Shown here: one piece after another, positions 1-8,644 of the stretch
How the letters are laid out: every line of letters begins with the position of its first letter
Position numbering within the stretch: the first letter of the stretch is position 1
NCBI GenBank assembly: GCA_964449445.1
Contig: CAYUZT010000004.1
Coordinates: forward strand, 51,279 to 115,278
Origin: JABFSS01 sp964449445
Lineage (GTDB): Bacteria > Patescibacteriota > Gracilibacteria > Peribacterales > Peribacteraceae
DNA length: 64,000 nt
Direction of reading: 5' to 3'
Position numbers and translations under genes: made by a program
The notes under the pieces: model-generated
What the model was told of the DNA's origin: nothing
Seen by the model: the letters and a program-made list of their open reading frames with translations, nothing else
The model's database searches: none

Positions 1-891
1 GGCGCTGGGGCTGGTGTAGGAGCTGCTCTGGGCGCTTCTGGAATTCTCACCTCACTCCCGGTATCAGGTCTTGCCACTGCAACTGCCATCGGTGCCGCCC
101 CACTCGCTCTAGCTGCGGCAGGCACTCTCGGCGCTTTTGTTTGCGGTTACAGGGCATTGAAATCGAGGTTTCTTGGTCGCAGATTGGGATGGGCAGCAGG
201 AGCACTAGGAAGTGGTGCAACAGGGGCTATTGCAGGCCTAGCGACCTACACAGGATTGGCTCTTCCATACGGATATTCAATACCCACACTCACATCCTTG
301 GGTGTTGGACTTGGAACTTCGTTCGCCATTCCTCCCGTTGCGCTGGCTGCAGCTGCAGGCGTAGGTGCGTACTCGGCATTCAAGTTCTTTGGCTTAGATC
401 GCAAGATGTTTGGTTCGCGCCAGCTTGCCTATCTATGGCCTCGTTGGGGTGCACGTCCGGCATGGGGTGCTATTGCACATGACCGTCTTGCTCTCAAGAT
501 TGCATGGGATTCGATGGTGAAGGGTGTGAAGGAAGGAAAGCTCAGCAACACCTGGTATGTTCGCAATCAAATGCAGGAACTGGGACGCCTGCTCCTTGGC
601 ACTATGGCGGAAGAGATGGGCGAAGAAGTGGGCGCTCAGATGAAGATTGATCCCAAGCAGTGGAAGTTCTTCTCCATGGATAATAAACGTGCGCAGCTGC
701 AACGTCAGATCAGTGAACTATTTACCGTGGGTGCCGCGGGAGTGGGCGGAAAAGTGCGGCCAGGAATTGCTGAGGGGGCGAAGTACGTTGAAGGCGAAGC
801 GACAAAGAGCCGTGGCGGATGGAGACGGGGGCTCTGGAATGCATTTGGAAAGGATGGTGCTATGACCAAATGGCTGAATGAGAAGCGATAA
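1..891 (+). CDS. Ala/Gly-rich multi-pass membrane protein, 5'-truncated
   Basis: The frame is open from the first base, so the N-terminus lies outside the window; a TTG at 157 is an internal start at best. About 296 residues are visible. The first 130 are built of Ala/Gly-rich hydrophobic stretches (roughly 1-50, 60-85 and 95-130) that look like membrane helices, separated by short basic loops. The last 165 residues are hydrophilic, with many Arg/Lys/Trp, and should be on the cytoplasmic side by the positive-inside rule. Composition resembles the minus-strand protein at 6760-7890, another Ala/Gly-rich hairpin-type membrane protein, but I see no convincing shared motif. I do not recognise the family. 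The ending at TAA 889 is followed by an AT-rich gap with a weak hairpin (927-941) whose T-run sits in the loop. Confidence 0.7.
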   Translation, partial: GAGAGVGAALGASGILTSLPVSGLATATAIGAAPLALAAAGTLGAFVCGYRALKSRFLGRRLGWAAGALGSGATGAIAGLATYTGLALPYGYSIPTLTSLGVGLGTSFAIPPVALAAAAGVGAYSAFKFFGLDRKMFGSRQLAYLWPRWGARPAWGAIAHDRLALKIAWDSMVKGVKEGKLSNTWYVRNQMQELGRLLLGTMAEEMGEEVGAQMKIDPKQWKFFSMDNKRAQLQRQISELFTVGAAGVGGKVRPGIAEGAKYVEGEATKSRGGWRRGLWNAFGKDGAMTKWLNEKR

Positions 892-973
892 TGAAATGGG
901 ACGATAACATTTTGCTTTCAATTAATAGGCATTTTTTGCCTTATTTAAGCCATAATTTAAAATGAAATAATAC

Positions 974-1002
974 TTGAAAAAGTCAACTATTAGGCATAAA
1001 AT
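974..1002 (+). promoter_or_regulatory. Sigma70-type promoter for the 1204 gene
   Basis: TTGAAA at 974-979 and TAAAAT at 997-1002 are separated by exactly 17 nt. This predicts a start near 1009 and a leader of about 195 nt before the ATG at 1204. Confidence 0.7.
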
Positions 1003-1074
1003 ACTAGATAGCTGATCCTTCACAACACCTACTTATTTTTAGGAGTTTCTCACTGCAATTTCGCTCGGATATAT

Positions 1075-1121
1075 GACTCTTCCCTCAGGAAATTTAGGAC
1101 AGATTTTCTTAGGGAAGAGTC
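1075..1121 (+). promoter_or_regulatory. Leader hairpin, 11-bp perfect stem
   Basis: GACTCTTCCCT (1075-1085) pairs perfectly with AGGGAAGAGTC (1111-1121) around a 25-nt loop. It lies in the untranslated leader of the 1204 gene and has no T-tract after it, so it is not a normal terminator. Confidence 0.55.
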
Positions 1122-1181
1122 TATGTATCTGCTCCCACTTGCATCGGCTGGTGCCGTTTGCGCGCAAGTGGAGCATCACTC

Positions 1182-1202
1182 ATTAGCCTTAGGAGGGCTA
1201 AT
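1182..1202 (+). promoter_or_regulatory. Hairpin presenting the Shine-Dalgarno sequence
   Basis: ATTAGCC (1182-1188) pairs with GGCTAAT (1196-1202). The SD AGGAGG (1191-1196) is in the 7-nt loop and first stem base, and the ATG follows at 1204. The position suggests structure-controlled translation start. Confidence 0.55.
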
Positions 1203-1203
1203 C

Positions 1204-1929
1204 ATGGTCGAGTTCGTGCAGAATTGGGAAACCGCTCACACGGTGTGGCTCCTCATCGGCCTCGGGGCGTTGGGTTTCGGGATCCTTCTGTTCACTGTCG
1301 TCTTCGACAGCGTTCGGAAGTCCGTCACCAAGGTGCTCGGGGTCATGACAGCAGCGAAAGCGGCTGCCGCCGCGCCCACGCAGGCTGAAGCCAATGCCGC
1401 CGATGTCACCGAACGTACCCTCGGTGGTGTCGTCGGTGAGTTGTTCGGATTTTTCGTCGGCGCCGTCGGCCTCGCGATCATTGTCGGTGTCTTCATCAGC
1501 GTCAACTACCGCATTACCATTGCGGAGGGGCTGTCTGCTCTGGAAACCGTCAAGACCGAGAAGGCCAAGGTCGAAGCGAGTCTCCAAACCGCCCAGACCG
1601 AGGCCGAGGCTGCGAAGAAGCAAGCCGAATCCGTCAAGACTCAGGCCGAAAAGGACATCGCTGCCGCGAAGGTGCCCCCTCCGCCGGTTGCGGTGCCCAA
1701 GGCGACCTATGATCCGACGAGCAAGAAGCTGGCCGTCTCCGATCCCCCCGATGGCACCTGGTTTCTCCAGGTCGTCTACAAGGGCGGAAAGCCGGATCCG
1801 CAAGGTTTCCGACCTGCGCCCGAGATCGAGGTTAAGACGGGGACGCCGGAGTTCGTCACTTGGTTCCGCGAGGAAACGGGCGGCAACGTCCGTCAATCCG
1901 CGGCTGCCAGGGTCGAGCTGAAGAAGTAG
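1204..1929 (+). CDS. Two-TM coiled-coil protein, unknown function
   Basis: The 241-aa start at ATG 1204 is chosen because AGGAGG lies 7 nt upstream; the frame extends further up to 1123 but that part overlaps the leader hairpins. Hydrophobic segments at about residues 13-34 and 80-100 should be membrane helices. An Ala/Lys/Glu-rich coiled coil (108-155) follows, then a Pro-rich hinge and an 80-residue C-terminal part with alternating beta-like pattern. Third codon positions are strikingly GC-rich compared with the neighbouring 1-891 gene, as in the two secreted coiled-coil genes at 12.3 and 13.1 kb, which suggests high expression. It appears monocistronic, with its own promoter, long structured leader and a terminator at 2008. 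The family is not recognised. Confidence 0.8.
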   Translation: MVEFVQNWETAHTVWLLIGLGALGFGILLFTVVFDSVRKSVTKVLGVMTAAKAAAAAPTQAEANAADVTERTLGGVVGELFGFFVGAVGLAIIVGVFISVNYRITIAEGLSALETVKTEKAKVEASLQTAQTEAEAAKKQAESVKTQAEKDIAAAKVPPPPVAVPKATYDPTSKKLAVSDPPDGTWFLQVVYKGGKPDPQGFRPAPEIEVKTGTPEFVTWFREETGGNVRQSAAARVELKK

Positions 1930-2007
1930 GTGTGTGGCTAAGGGATTAGCTACCGGAGAGCGAGCGCAACGCCAATTCGCGTTCGCTCTCCACACCTTTG
2001 ATTATGA

Positions 2008-2029
2008 CCGGAATCGTCCGGCTTTTTTT
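2008..2029 (+). terminator. Intrinsic terminator after the 1204 gene
   Basis: CCGGA/TCCGG stem with an ATCG tetraloop (2008-2021), then C and seven T (2023-2029). An upstream hairpin of GGAGAGCGA/TCGCTCTCC type (about 1954-1991) may add strength. Confidence 0.7.
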
Positions 2030-2073
2030 ATATGCGAAAATCTTTGCTGTCATTATTCCGGTTTCTCTTGATA

Positions 2074-5000
2074 TTAGAGAGTTGTAGGCGGAAGGCCCGG
2101 CGCTCGTGGAACGGCAGGAGTAGGCAGCGGTGGTGTAAAACCCGGTGCTGGAGGAACGTACATGGCAGGCAGATCTGGTGCCCGAGGAATGACGAGCCAG
2201 GGTGTAATGGGTGGAACGCCCGGTGCCGGGGGAATGACGATGGCAGGGGTACCTGCAGGTGATCCTGGTGCGGGGGGTATAACGATCCCTGGCGTTGCAG
2301 GAGGAATGCCCGGTGCAGCTGGAACCACGATCATCGGTGTTCCTGCAACAATTCCCGGGGGAGGCGGTACTCCGGATGCGGATGCCACTGGCGGCAAGCC
2401 TGGTGCGGGGGGGACGACAATCCAGGGAGTGGAAGAGGGCAATCCCGGCGCAGGCGGTACAACAATTGCTGGCGTTCCAGCAGGCAATCCAGGAGCCGGA
2501 GGGATCACAATTCCTGGCATCGTTGCTGGCAATCCAGGAGGAGGGGGCACCATTCTCATAGGAGTGCCCGGCGAGAGAATTCCTAGAGGTGGTACGGTGA
2601 GAGGAAGTCCTGGTGCAGGGGGAACCAAACTCGGTACTGAGGATGGCAATCCAGGAGCCGATGGCGGCACAGGTGCTGGCACTGGAGGGACAAAGCCAGG
2701 GGGAGGTGGAACCATTTGCGCTGGCAATCCAGGAGCAGACGGCATCACGATCCATGGAGTTGTAGCAGGGAGTCCAGGTGCCGGGGGGATCACGATCGCG
2801 GGAGTATTCGCAGGCAGACCAGGGGCTGCAGGGATCACAATTCCAGGCATAGTCGCTGGCAGGCCGGGTGGTTGTGGCATGACGATCATCGGAATCCCGG
2901 GTGGCACGCCAGGAGGTAATGGAACTCCCGGAGAGGTTGGTATGGGCGCAATGCCAGGAGCCGGTGGTATGACGATCCACGGAGTGGAAGACGGCAATCC
3001 CGGTGCAGGCGGTACGAGCAATGTCGGAGTTCCTGCGGGCAGACCGGGTGCTGGTGGTATTACGATTCCCGGAGTTGCCGGTGGCAGGCCAGGTGGTGGA
3101 GGGATGACGAGAGTTTGGGTTCCCGGTGGCAGTCCCGGCGGAGCTGGAGGCACAGTAATTTGGGGGAGTCCGGGTGCCGGAGGCACGAGCACAGGAACAG
3201 GGGGTGTGATTCCTGGCGCAGACAATGTGGGAGGCAAGCCTGGTGCGGTAGGAATTGGCGGCAGACCGGGTGCTGACAATGGTGGAGACAAACCTGGAGC
3301 AGCAGGAATTGGCGGCAAGCCCGGAGCTGCAGGTGCAGCAGGTGGGGGAATGCCGGGTGCCGGCGGAATAGGTACTGAAGGTGGCATTCCTGGTGCGGGT
3401 GGCACGGGCGGCAAACCTGGAGGAGCAGGAATTGGCGGCAGGCCGGGGGGCGTGGGGATATCTGGTCCAGTCGGAGGTGCAGGTGTTGGCCCACTTGGTG
3501 CTGATGGCCCAGCAGGGGTCGGCGGAGTCGTTACAGGTGTTGTTGGAGTCGGCGGCGGCAATCCCGCAATAATATCTTCGAGTGATTTCACGAGAGCTGC
3601 ATCAGGGCCTGCGGTGATTCCCAAAAGCAGCATTGTTCCAACGATATCGCGTATGCCATCGGCATTGGGCATTCCACCGCGGAAGCTTGGTTGTTCAAGC
3701 AGCGCTTTTATGGCTGCAGGCCGACCGGCGGCGGGATCGGACGTACTGACTCTTGTATATTCATCCACAAACTTCTGTGCCACCGTCCTCACCCGATTGC
3801 GCAGTTCCAGATCCACGGCTTCATCAGGCGTAATTTCCTGAAGCGACAAATACAGATAGGCGACTTGGCGTGTGTTCTCCACTGCGCGCAGGCGACTGGG
3901 TTCGCTTGTCGCATCCAAACGGGCAGCGTCATCCGGACGGAAATCATTGAGCAGCTGCCGCATCGTCATGGCCGCCCACATGCCATTGAGAGGCCGCGTT
4001 TCATCGGGACCAAGAATGTTATTCAGGAGGAACTCGTTACTCACGAGCAGGTTCTGCTCCTCGGTGGGGGAGATGAAGCGGTCGCTGGGATTGCTATCGA
4101 GCGCGTGGTTGCCGTCGCGGCGGTGGGTGGAAAGCTGCGCGATCACGATGTCATTTGTCACTCGCTGCGCGTAGTACTGCTCACCCTGTTCGATGTACCG
4201 TTGATACTGCGGCGAGGCGATCATGCGCTGCACGAAGGTCGTCAAACGGTCGCGTGCTTCCTTGGGAGTTGCGCCGAACCGCGCAACCGTTGTCGCAGGC
4301 AGCGCATTGATGAAGATCTGCGCCGCGCGCTCGGGGTTCTTCATGCGGGTAAAGCGCTCCTGATGACTGGTGATCTGCTTGCGCAGTTCCGCGAGACCCG
4401 CGGGACCGCTCGCAACGCCACTGAAGAAGCGCTGTTCCAGCAGTCTCTTCACGTTCTCCAGGCTCTGAATGTTCTGGAAGTTACTGAAGATCCTCAACGT
4501 GTTATTGATGTACTGTCCGATGTTGCTCGCAATTGCGGCAAGGTTCAGGCGATCCGGACTGCCTGCAGCTCCAATGATGCGAACGATGTCTTCGGTACCC
4601 AGAGGCGATCCGCCGCCGCGCGCAGCGGCTCCTATGTAGACCGCATACTTGACCTGCTCCAGGATACGGAGAACCTCGGAGAGAGATTTGTCGGTATCGT
4701 CGAGCAGAGCAATGGCGAAGCGTTCCAGTTCCGTTGCGGCACCTGCATTCAGGAGTGGAAGACGGCTGGGTGGCCGGCCGCTTGCGGATGCCAGGAATTC
4801 CTGGAACTCGGCCAGAATCACCTTTTTACTCGCTTCCCGCTCGGGCGTGAGCGGCAACGTGCGCGCGTTCTGGTAGAGTGCAATTTCGGCAGTCCGTGTG
4901 ATATTGGGCGGCGTGCCGGGGGCCGTGACGCGTTCCGCGTTATCCGGCCGCTCGGCGTTCTCGGGGCTTTCGGCCATGAACATTTCGATGAGTTCGATGA

Positions 5001-6717
5001 GGCTCTTGTTCGGATAATTCGCTAATGCGATACCGCGGCCTTCCTCAATCATATTCACGTATTCTTGCTTGAGTGCTGGATCGGCGATGTTGTCGTAGCT
5101 AAGGCTGGAGGCACCTGCGATCGTCGCGACTCGACCGGCACTGCGGCGTGCTTCTTCGATCCGGCGGACGCGGTTGCGGTTTTCGGGATTGCGCGCCGCG
5201 AGCTGGTAGAACACAGACCCGACGCCCTGGGCGATCTGGTCGCTGTGCTCGTGGAAGACCTGATGGAGGTAGTTGCCGTCGTAGCGGCGGCGCTTGATGA
5301 TGCCTTGCACTTCCTGGTAGATCGGACTCTCCGGGCCTCCATAGAGCGAGTACTGGATGTGGCTCTTGCTATCCATCCCCACGCGGAACGCGGAGCCCGC
5401 GAAGCTGCTCATCTTCACCTCGGCCACCGTCATCATGGGACCGGCGGCGGGGAACTGCCGCAGGAACGCGCGCTGGTCCAGGTAGCGAGACATAATGGAG
5501 AGGCGGCTGGCATCCTCCTGTGCGACGGTTGGGGGGCCGGCAGTCCGGTTGAACAGATTACGGCCGGTATCGATAATTTTGTTTCCTCCCCGCTGCATGT
5601 CTCTGGTGATAGTGTTGAACGCGTCCTGATCGCCCACCATCAGGCGGCGGTACAGGTACCAGCCGACGAGGCCGGTCGGGATGGTCCAGTAGGGGATAAT
5701 GCCGAGGAACCGACCGGGCTTGTTCCAGAGTTTGTAGGCGGCAAAGAGCCCGAGGCCGATGACCGCGTACTGCTGCCACGGCTCGAGCATGGCGAAGTTA
5801 TCCGTGAAGCTGCGGTTGCGGCGTTCGAGATCTTCCCGCACGCCTTTCTGCAGCTTGGAGACCATCTGTTCGTTCTTCAGCGTAATCTGGTCTCCGGAAA
5901 GCTCACTCAGTCGGCGCGCCTGGCCCAGCAGCACCAATCGTTCCCGTGCCACTTTTGGATCTTCCACTCGCAGCCATCCGAGGAATTGCATATGGCGACC
6001 TGGGCGTAGCTGGTTTGCGCGTTGCTCGATCAACCGCAGCAAGCGGACCGGATCGTTGAAGTCTTCGTTTGCAGGAGGGATGCCAGTGCCGGGAGTGCGA
6101 CGGATTTCCCGCACCATGACCATGTAGTCTTCGTAGATGTGGCCGAGCTCTCCTGCGGGATAGAGTTTCGTGAATGCCAGGCGTGCATCGGCAATGTCTT
6201 CCGCGCGCTCGGGCGCGCGCGCTCCCAGGACGATGCCCGCGACCTTGAGCACGCGCTCTTTCACGGCTTCCGTCGGTTCAGCAGGCAGCGGGGTTCCGGT
6301 GATCGTCTCGATCGTAGCCGGAGGAAGAATATTGCGGATGAATTCGTAGAATGCTTCCACACGCTCTTCCCGCGTCATCGTCTGCAGAAGTTCCTGCGGT
6401 CCGAACACTTGTCCGCTGAGCGAATCCCGTGCGCGCTGGGGTTCGATGAATACTTCCCTGCGTGCGAAGGCGTCCAGCCAGCGGCGGGGAGTGGCGATGT
6501 TCTCCCGGACCTGCTTCTCATTGCGCTCTCCAGGATTCACGAAGCCCGTGATCCTGTTCCACATATTCGTCACGAAGCTATTGAACGAATCGATGATCGG
6601 GAAGTTGCGCGACTCGGGAGGTCCCGGCGGCGTCATACGGCACAGGCGTGCCTCCTGCCACGACAGGCAGGCGTGAGCGGAGTATTTGAGCCGGGAGTGG
6701 TGGAGGGGGGTGAACAT
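2074..6717 (-). CDS. 1547-aa membrane protein with long Pro-rich repeat tail
   Basis: The ORF reads from ATG 6717; an internal ATG at 6636 (giving 1520 aa) has a GGAGG about 14 nt upstream and is an alternative, so the start is uncertain. Residues 1-1050 are non-repetitive and largely helical. A hydrophobic pair near residues 318-360, containing VIGLGLFAAY and TIPTGLVGWYLY, looks like two membrane helices. Residues about 1053-1547 consist of a degenerate 17-residue repeat around the core PPAPGLP, with hydrophobic IVIPP or ILVPP steps between. No catalytic motif is visible. It lies 42 bp downstream of the 6760-7890 gene on the same strand and is probably co-transcribed with it. It may be an envelope-spanning structural protein whose Pro-rich tail crosses a wall or S-layer; this is inference. 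No convincing terminator is seen on the minus strand. Confidence 0.8.
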   Translation of the reverse strand: MFTPLHHSRLKYSAHACLSWQEARLCRMTPPGPPESRNFPIIDSFNSFVTNMWNRITGFVNPGERNEKQVRENIATPRRWLDAFARREVFIEPQRARDSLSGQVFGPQELLQTMTREERVEAFYEFIRNILPPATIETITGTPLPAEPTEAVKERVLKVAGIVLGARAPERAEDIADARLAFTKLYPAGELGHIYEDYMVMVREIRRTPGTGIPPANEDFNDPVRLLRLIEQRANQLRPGRHMQFLGWLRVEDPKVARERLVLLGQARRLSELSGDQITLKNEQMVSKLQKGVREDLERRNRSFTDNFAMLEPWQQYAVIGLGLFAAYKLWNKPGRFLGIIPYWTIPTGLVGWYLYRRLMVGDQDAFNTITRDMQRGGNKIIDTGRNLFNRTAGPPTVAQEDASRLSIMSRYLDQRAFLRQFPAAGPMMTVAEVKMSSFAGSAFRVGMDSKSHIQYSLYGGPESPIYQEVQGIIKRRRYDGNYLHQVFHEHSDQIAQGVGSVFYQLAARNPENRNRVRRIEEARRSAGRVATIAGASSLSYDNIADPALKQEYVNMIEEGRGIALANYPNKSLIELIEMFMAESPENAERPDNAERVTAPGTPPNITRTAEIALYQNARTLPLTPEREASKKVILAEFQEFLASASGRPPSRLPLLNAGAATELERFAIALLDDTDKSLSEVLRILEQVKYAVYIGAAARGGGSPLGTEDIVRIIGAAGSPDRLNLAAIASNIGQYINNTLRIFSNFQNIQSLENVKRLLEQRFFSGVASGPAGLAELRKQITSHQERFTRMKNPERAAQIFINALPATTVARFGATPKEARDRLTTFVQRMIASPQYQRYIEQGEQYYAQRVTNDIVIAQLSTHRRDGNHALDSNPSDRFISPTEEQNLLVSNEFLLNNILGPDETRPLNGMWAAMTMRQLLNDFRPDDAARLDATSEPSRLRAVENTRQVAYLYLSLQEITPDEAVDLELRNRVRTVAQKFVDEYTRVSTSDPAAGRPAAIKALLEQPSFRGGMPNADGIRDIVGTMLLLGITAGPDAALVKSLEDIIAGLPPPTPTTPVTTPPTPAGPSAPSGPTPAPPTGPDIPTPPGLPPIPAPPGLPPVPPAPGMPPSVPIPPAPGIPPPAAPAAPGLPPIPAAPGLSPPLSAPGLPPIPTAPGLPPTLSAPGITPPVPVLVPPAPGLPQITVPPAPPGLPPGTQTLVIPPPPGLPPATPGIVIPPAPGLPAGTPTLLVPPAPGLPSSTPWIVIPPAPGIAPIPTSPGVPLPPGVPPGIPMIVMPQPPGLPATMPGIVIPAAPGLPANTPAIVIPPAPGLPATTPWIVMPSAPGLPAQMVPPPPGFVPPVPAPVPPSAPGLPSSVPSLVPPAPGLPLTVPPLGILSPGTPMRMVPPPPGLPATMPGIVIPPAPGLPAGTPAIVVPPAPGLPSSTPWIVVPPAPGLPPVASASGVPPPPGIVAGTPMIVVPAAPGIPPATPGIVIPPAPGSPAGTPAIVIPPAPGVPPITPWLVIPRAPDLPAMYVPPAPGFTPPLPTPAVPRAPGLPPTTL
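2090..3560 (-). repeat. Pro-rich coding minisatellite, about 51-bp unit
   Basis: Roughly 1.5 kb encodes degenerate tandem units of about 17 codons centred on PPAPGLP. Copies vary at synonymous and non-synonymous sites, so the array is old or actively diversifying rather than freshly duplicated. The opposite strand reads as a Gly-rich open frame purely because of this composition. Confidence 0.75.
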
Positions 6718-6759
6718 GGGATTGTTCTTTGACTCGATAATTCGTTAACTCGTAAACGG

Positions 6760-7890
6760 TTATGCGGGGTGGGCGCCACCGCCTTCTTTGGGTTTGTCGC
6801 CGCCAGCAGCTGCGTGCCCGTTGCCGTTTTTTTCGGGGATGACGGCGGCGGCGGTTCCGGATGCCACGGCAACTCCCGCGATTGCAGCAGGCGTTGCAGC
6901 GATCCAGCCGCCCATCGCAAGCAAGCTTGCAAGCGTCAAACCACCGGCGAATTTCCACTTGTGCTGCGTCATCCAGTTCCAGCTGTCGGAGACTTTGCCG
7001 CCAACGTAACTGCCTGCTTGTATTGTCTTCCTGCGTCCCCACTTGAGCGCTTCCCACGTTCCCCAGATCGGGGATGTGAGTGCTTTCGCTCCGTACCAGA
7101 GGTTCTTTCGCAGGCCGAATCCAGTGCTCTCATGTGACTTTCCGAAGATGCCCAGTGCGCCTTGTGTGACCCAGTTGCTGACTTTGCCAAGACCGTAGAG
7201 TCCCGCTGCGGCGACGGGAGCAAGAATTGCCGTGCTCGCGATGCCACCCAAAACCGGTGCGGCTGCGCCGAGGTAGGGGATTGCACCAAGCCCGCTCTGG
7301 ATACCTGCATATGCAGCAGGTGCCCACAAACCCAGGTACGGAATCGTGGCAACTCCAGCCTGAAGTCCTGCATACGCGGCATTCGCAGCGACGCTGGTTG
7401 TGAGGCCGACAGTCGGGAGCAGCGGTACGCTGCTTGCGGCAAGAGCACCCAGTGCCGCCACGCCGCCAACAGCACCCAAGGCGGCAAGTTTCTGTTTTCC
7501 CGTGAGTGCTGCGGGGTGGAGAGCCGATGTTGATTTCGTCTCCGTCGCCGTGTTTCCCTGATCTGTTCCATGCCCAGCCGCAGCCTGTTCCTGAGGATGT
7601 TCCTGAGCAGGTTGCGCCTCCGGATGCTCTTCGGTGTGTGCCTGACCGGTTGTGGGAGCATGAGCGGTTTGCTCGGGAACTGCGGGTGCAGCTGGAGCTG
7701 CTGCCGGAGTTTCAGTGGCGTGCGTTTCGGCGGTCTGTTGTCCCTGCTGCGGTGTTTGGGCACCCAAATTCCCCAAAAACCTCACGCGGAATTCGGGGGT
7801 CATTTTGCTGATGGTATTGAGCGCCTGTTGCTGCTCTGCATTCAGCGTCGCTTCCGGGGCCGCATTGGTGGTTCTTTGCACTTCGGTCAT
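6760..7890 (-). CDS. Ala-rich membrane protein with disordered N-terminus
   Basis: 376 aa. Residues 1-130 are low-complexity Ala/Pro/Gln/Glu/His and should be disordered and soluble. From about 131 to 235 there is a chain of Ala/Gly-rich hydrophobic segments with repeated elements such as AIPYLG, ATIPYLG and AAYAG, suggesting membrane hairpins. A basic aromatic linker follows, then a hydrophobic pair near 320-352 and a short Gly/Lys-rich tail. A TATAAT box on the minus strand (7921-7926) is 30 nt before the ATG and probably drives this gene and the 1547-aa gene downstream. The pattern is similar in kind to the truncated gene at 1-891. No enzymatic motif is visible. Confidence 0.78.
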   Translation of the reverse strand: MTEVQRTTNAAPEATLNAEQQQALNTISKMTPEFRVRFLGNLGAQTPQQGQQTAETHATETPAAAPAAPAVPEQTAHAPTTGQAHTEEHPEAQPAQEHPQEQAAAGHGTDQGNTATETKSTSALHPAALTGKQKLAALGAVGGVAALGALAASSVPLLPTVGLTTSVAANAAYAGLQAGVATIPYLGLWAPAAYAGIQSGLGAIPYLGAAAPVLGGIASTAILAPVAAAGLYGLGKVSNWVTQGALGIFGKSHESTGFGLRKNLWYGAKALTSPIWGTWEALKWGRRKTIQAGSYVGGKVSDSWNWMTQHKWKFAGGLTLASLLAMGGWIAATPAAIAGVAVASGTAAAVIPEKNGNGHAAAGGDKPKEGGGAHPA

Positions 7891-8025
7891 GTGGGTTTTT
7901 GTGTTCGAGGAAATCCCTTCATTATAGCAAAAAAATCCCTATCGAGGAAGGTCTTGAAAAAGCAGATGCTGTATATGTGCCCCTCATCATATTTATGGTA
8001 TTTGGAAAGCCCAAAAAACAGCTAC

Positions 8026-8067
8026 GGATTGCCATTTTCTTTTTGCGCAAAAAGAAAATGGCAATCC
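8026..8067. repeat. 42-bp perfect palindrome between divergent genes
   Basis: GGATTGCCATTTTCTTTTTG is followed directly by its exact reverse complement, centred between 8046 and 8047. It lies between the divergent genes at 7890 (minus) and 8193 (plus), with T-runs inside each arm. A bidirectional terminator, regulator site or palindromic repeat are all possible. Confidence 0.85.
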
Positions 8068-8180
8068 TTCGACTGGTCAAAACACTACGAGTACATGATT
8101 CATTCCTCAGTTTCTTCTTTTCCTTCATTTCTTCAGTTCCCTCTGTAGAAATGCATCTTCCGAACATGAGGCTTTTCCGG

Positions 8181-8186
8181 TATACT
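8181..8186 (+). promoter_or_regulatory. -10 box, 6 nt before the ATG
   Basis: TATACT at 8181-8186 lies 6 nt before ATG 8193, so transcription would begin at or beside the start codon. No clear -35 and no SD are seen. Confidence 0.5.
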
Positions 8187-8192
8187 TCCCTG

Positions 8193-8549
8193 ATGTCTCC
8201 GAATCCAAAATCAACATTTTCTCCGCCCCCAAATCCATCTCTGTCCGAGAGTGCCGAGTGGTTCTACAACGAAATCATGCGGCACATTGAACCGGATCTG
8301 CTGAGCACCGTGATTTTAACGCATGCGGAGAAGTACAAGAGTGAAACGCAGGAGCAGCGCGAAGCGCGGATCAAGTCGTACGACAATGCGTTCATCGTGT
8401 TCGACCGCGTTGCAGACGATTACGGCAAGCAGATGGCGAGTGAGGTGCAGGAATTCAAAAAGCAGGAGAGGACGAAGGCGATGAAAAAGGAAAAAAAGCA
8501 GGAGAAGAAGGCGCTCAAGAAAATTGAGGGCGAAATGGAACAGTCATAG
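8193..8549 (+). CDS. Small protein with highly basic helical tail
   Basis: The start at 8193 (118 aa) is chosen because a TATACT box ends 6 nt before it. The same frame opens further upstream but would read through the 42-bp palindrome and lacks signals. The N-terminus is Ser/Pro-rich, and a mixed helical region (residues about 18-80) contains WFYNEIMRHIEPDLL. The last 35 residues are almost pure Lys/Glu, including KKEKKQEKKALKKIEGE, forming a charged helix that could bind nucleic acid or acidic partners. No known domain is recognised. It is followed after 95 bp by the 1190-aa gene; the gap has heptamer AGCTAA-type tandem repeats. Confidence 0.65.
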   Translation: MSPNPKSTFSPPPNPSLSESAEWFYNEIMRHIEPDLLSTVILTHAEKYKSETQEQREARIKSYDNAFIVFDRVADDYGKQMASEVQEFKKQERTKAMKKEKKQEKKALKKIEGEMEQS

Positions 8550-8569
8550 CGAAATAACCAATCACCAGG

Positions 8570-8644
8570 CACCAATGATCAATTAATTCCAAAAGCTAAG
8601 AAGCTAAAAAGCTAACCAGCTAACAAGCTCACATATTCACACCC
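8570..8644. repeat. AGCTAA-type microsatellite spacer
   Basis: The gap before the 8645 ATG is a degenerate tandem tract of units like AAGCTAA and CAGCTAA. No SD is obvious before ATG 8645. Confidence 0.5.

Noticed and set aside
1123..1203. Longer N-terminus for the 1204 gene
   Set aside because: Would translate the hairpin leader; ATG 1204 has AGGAGG at correct spacing.
2162..3841. 559-aa plus-strand Gly-rich collagen-like open frame
   Set aside because: It is the antisense image of the Pro-rich repeat of the minus-strand 1547-aa gene; it has no non-repetitive part, no SD and no signal peptide.
3691..5025. 444-aa plus-strand open frame
   Set aside because: Antisense to the non-repetitive half of the 1547-aa gene, no start signals or recognisable motif.
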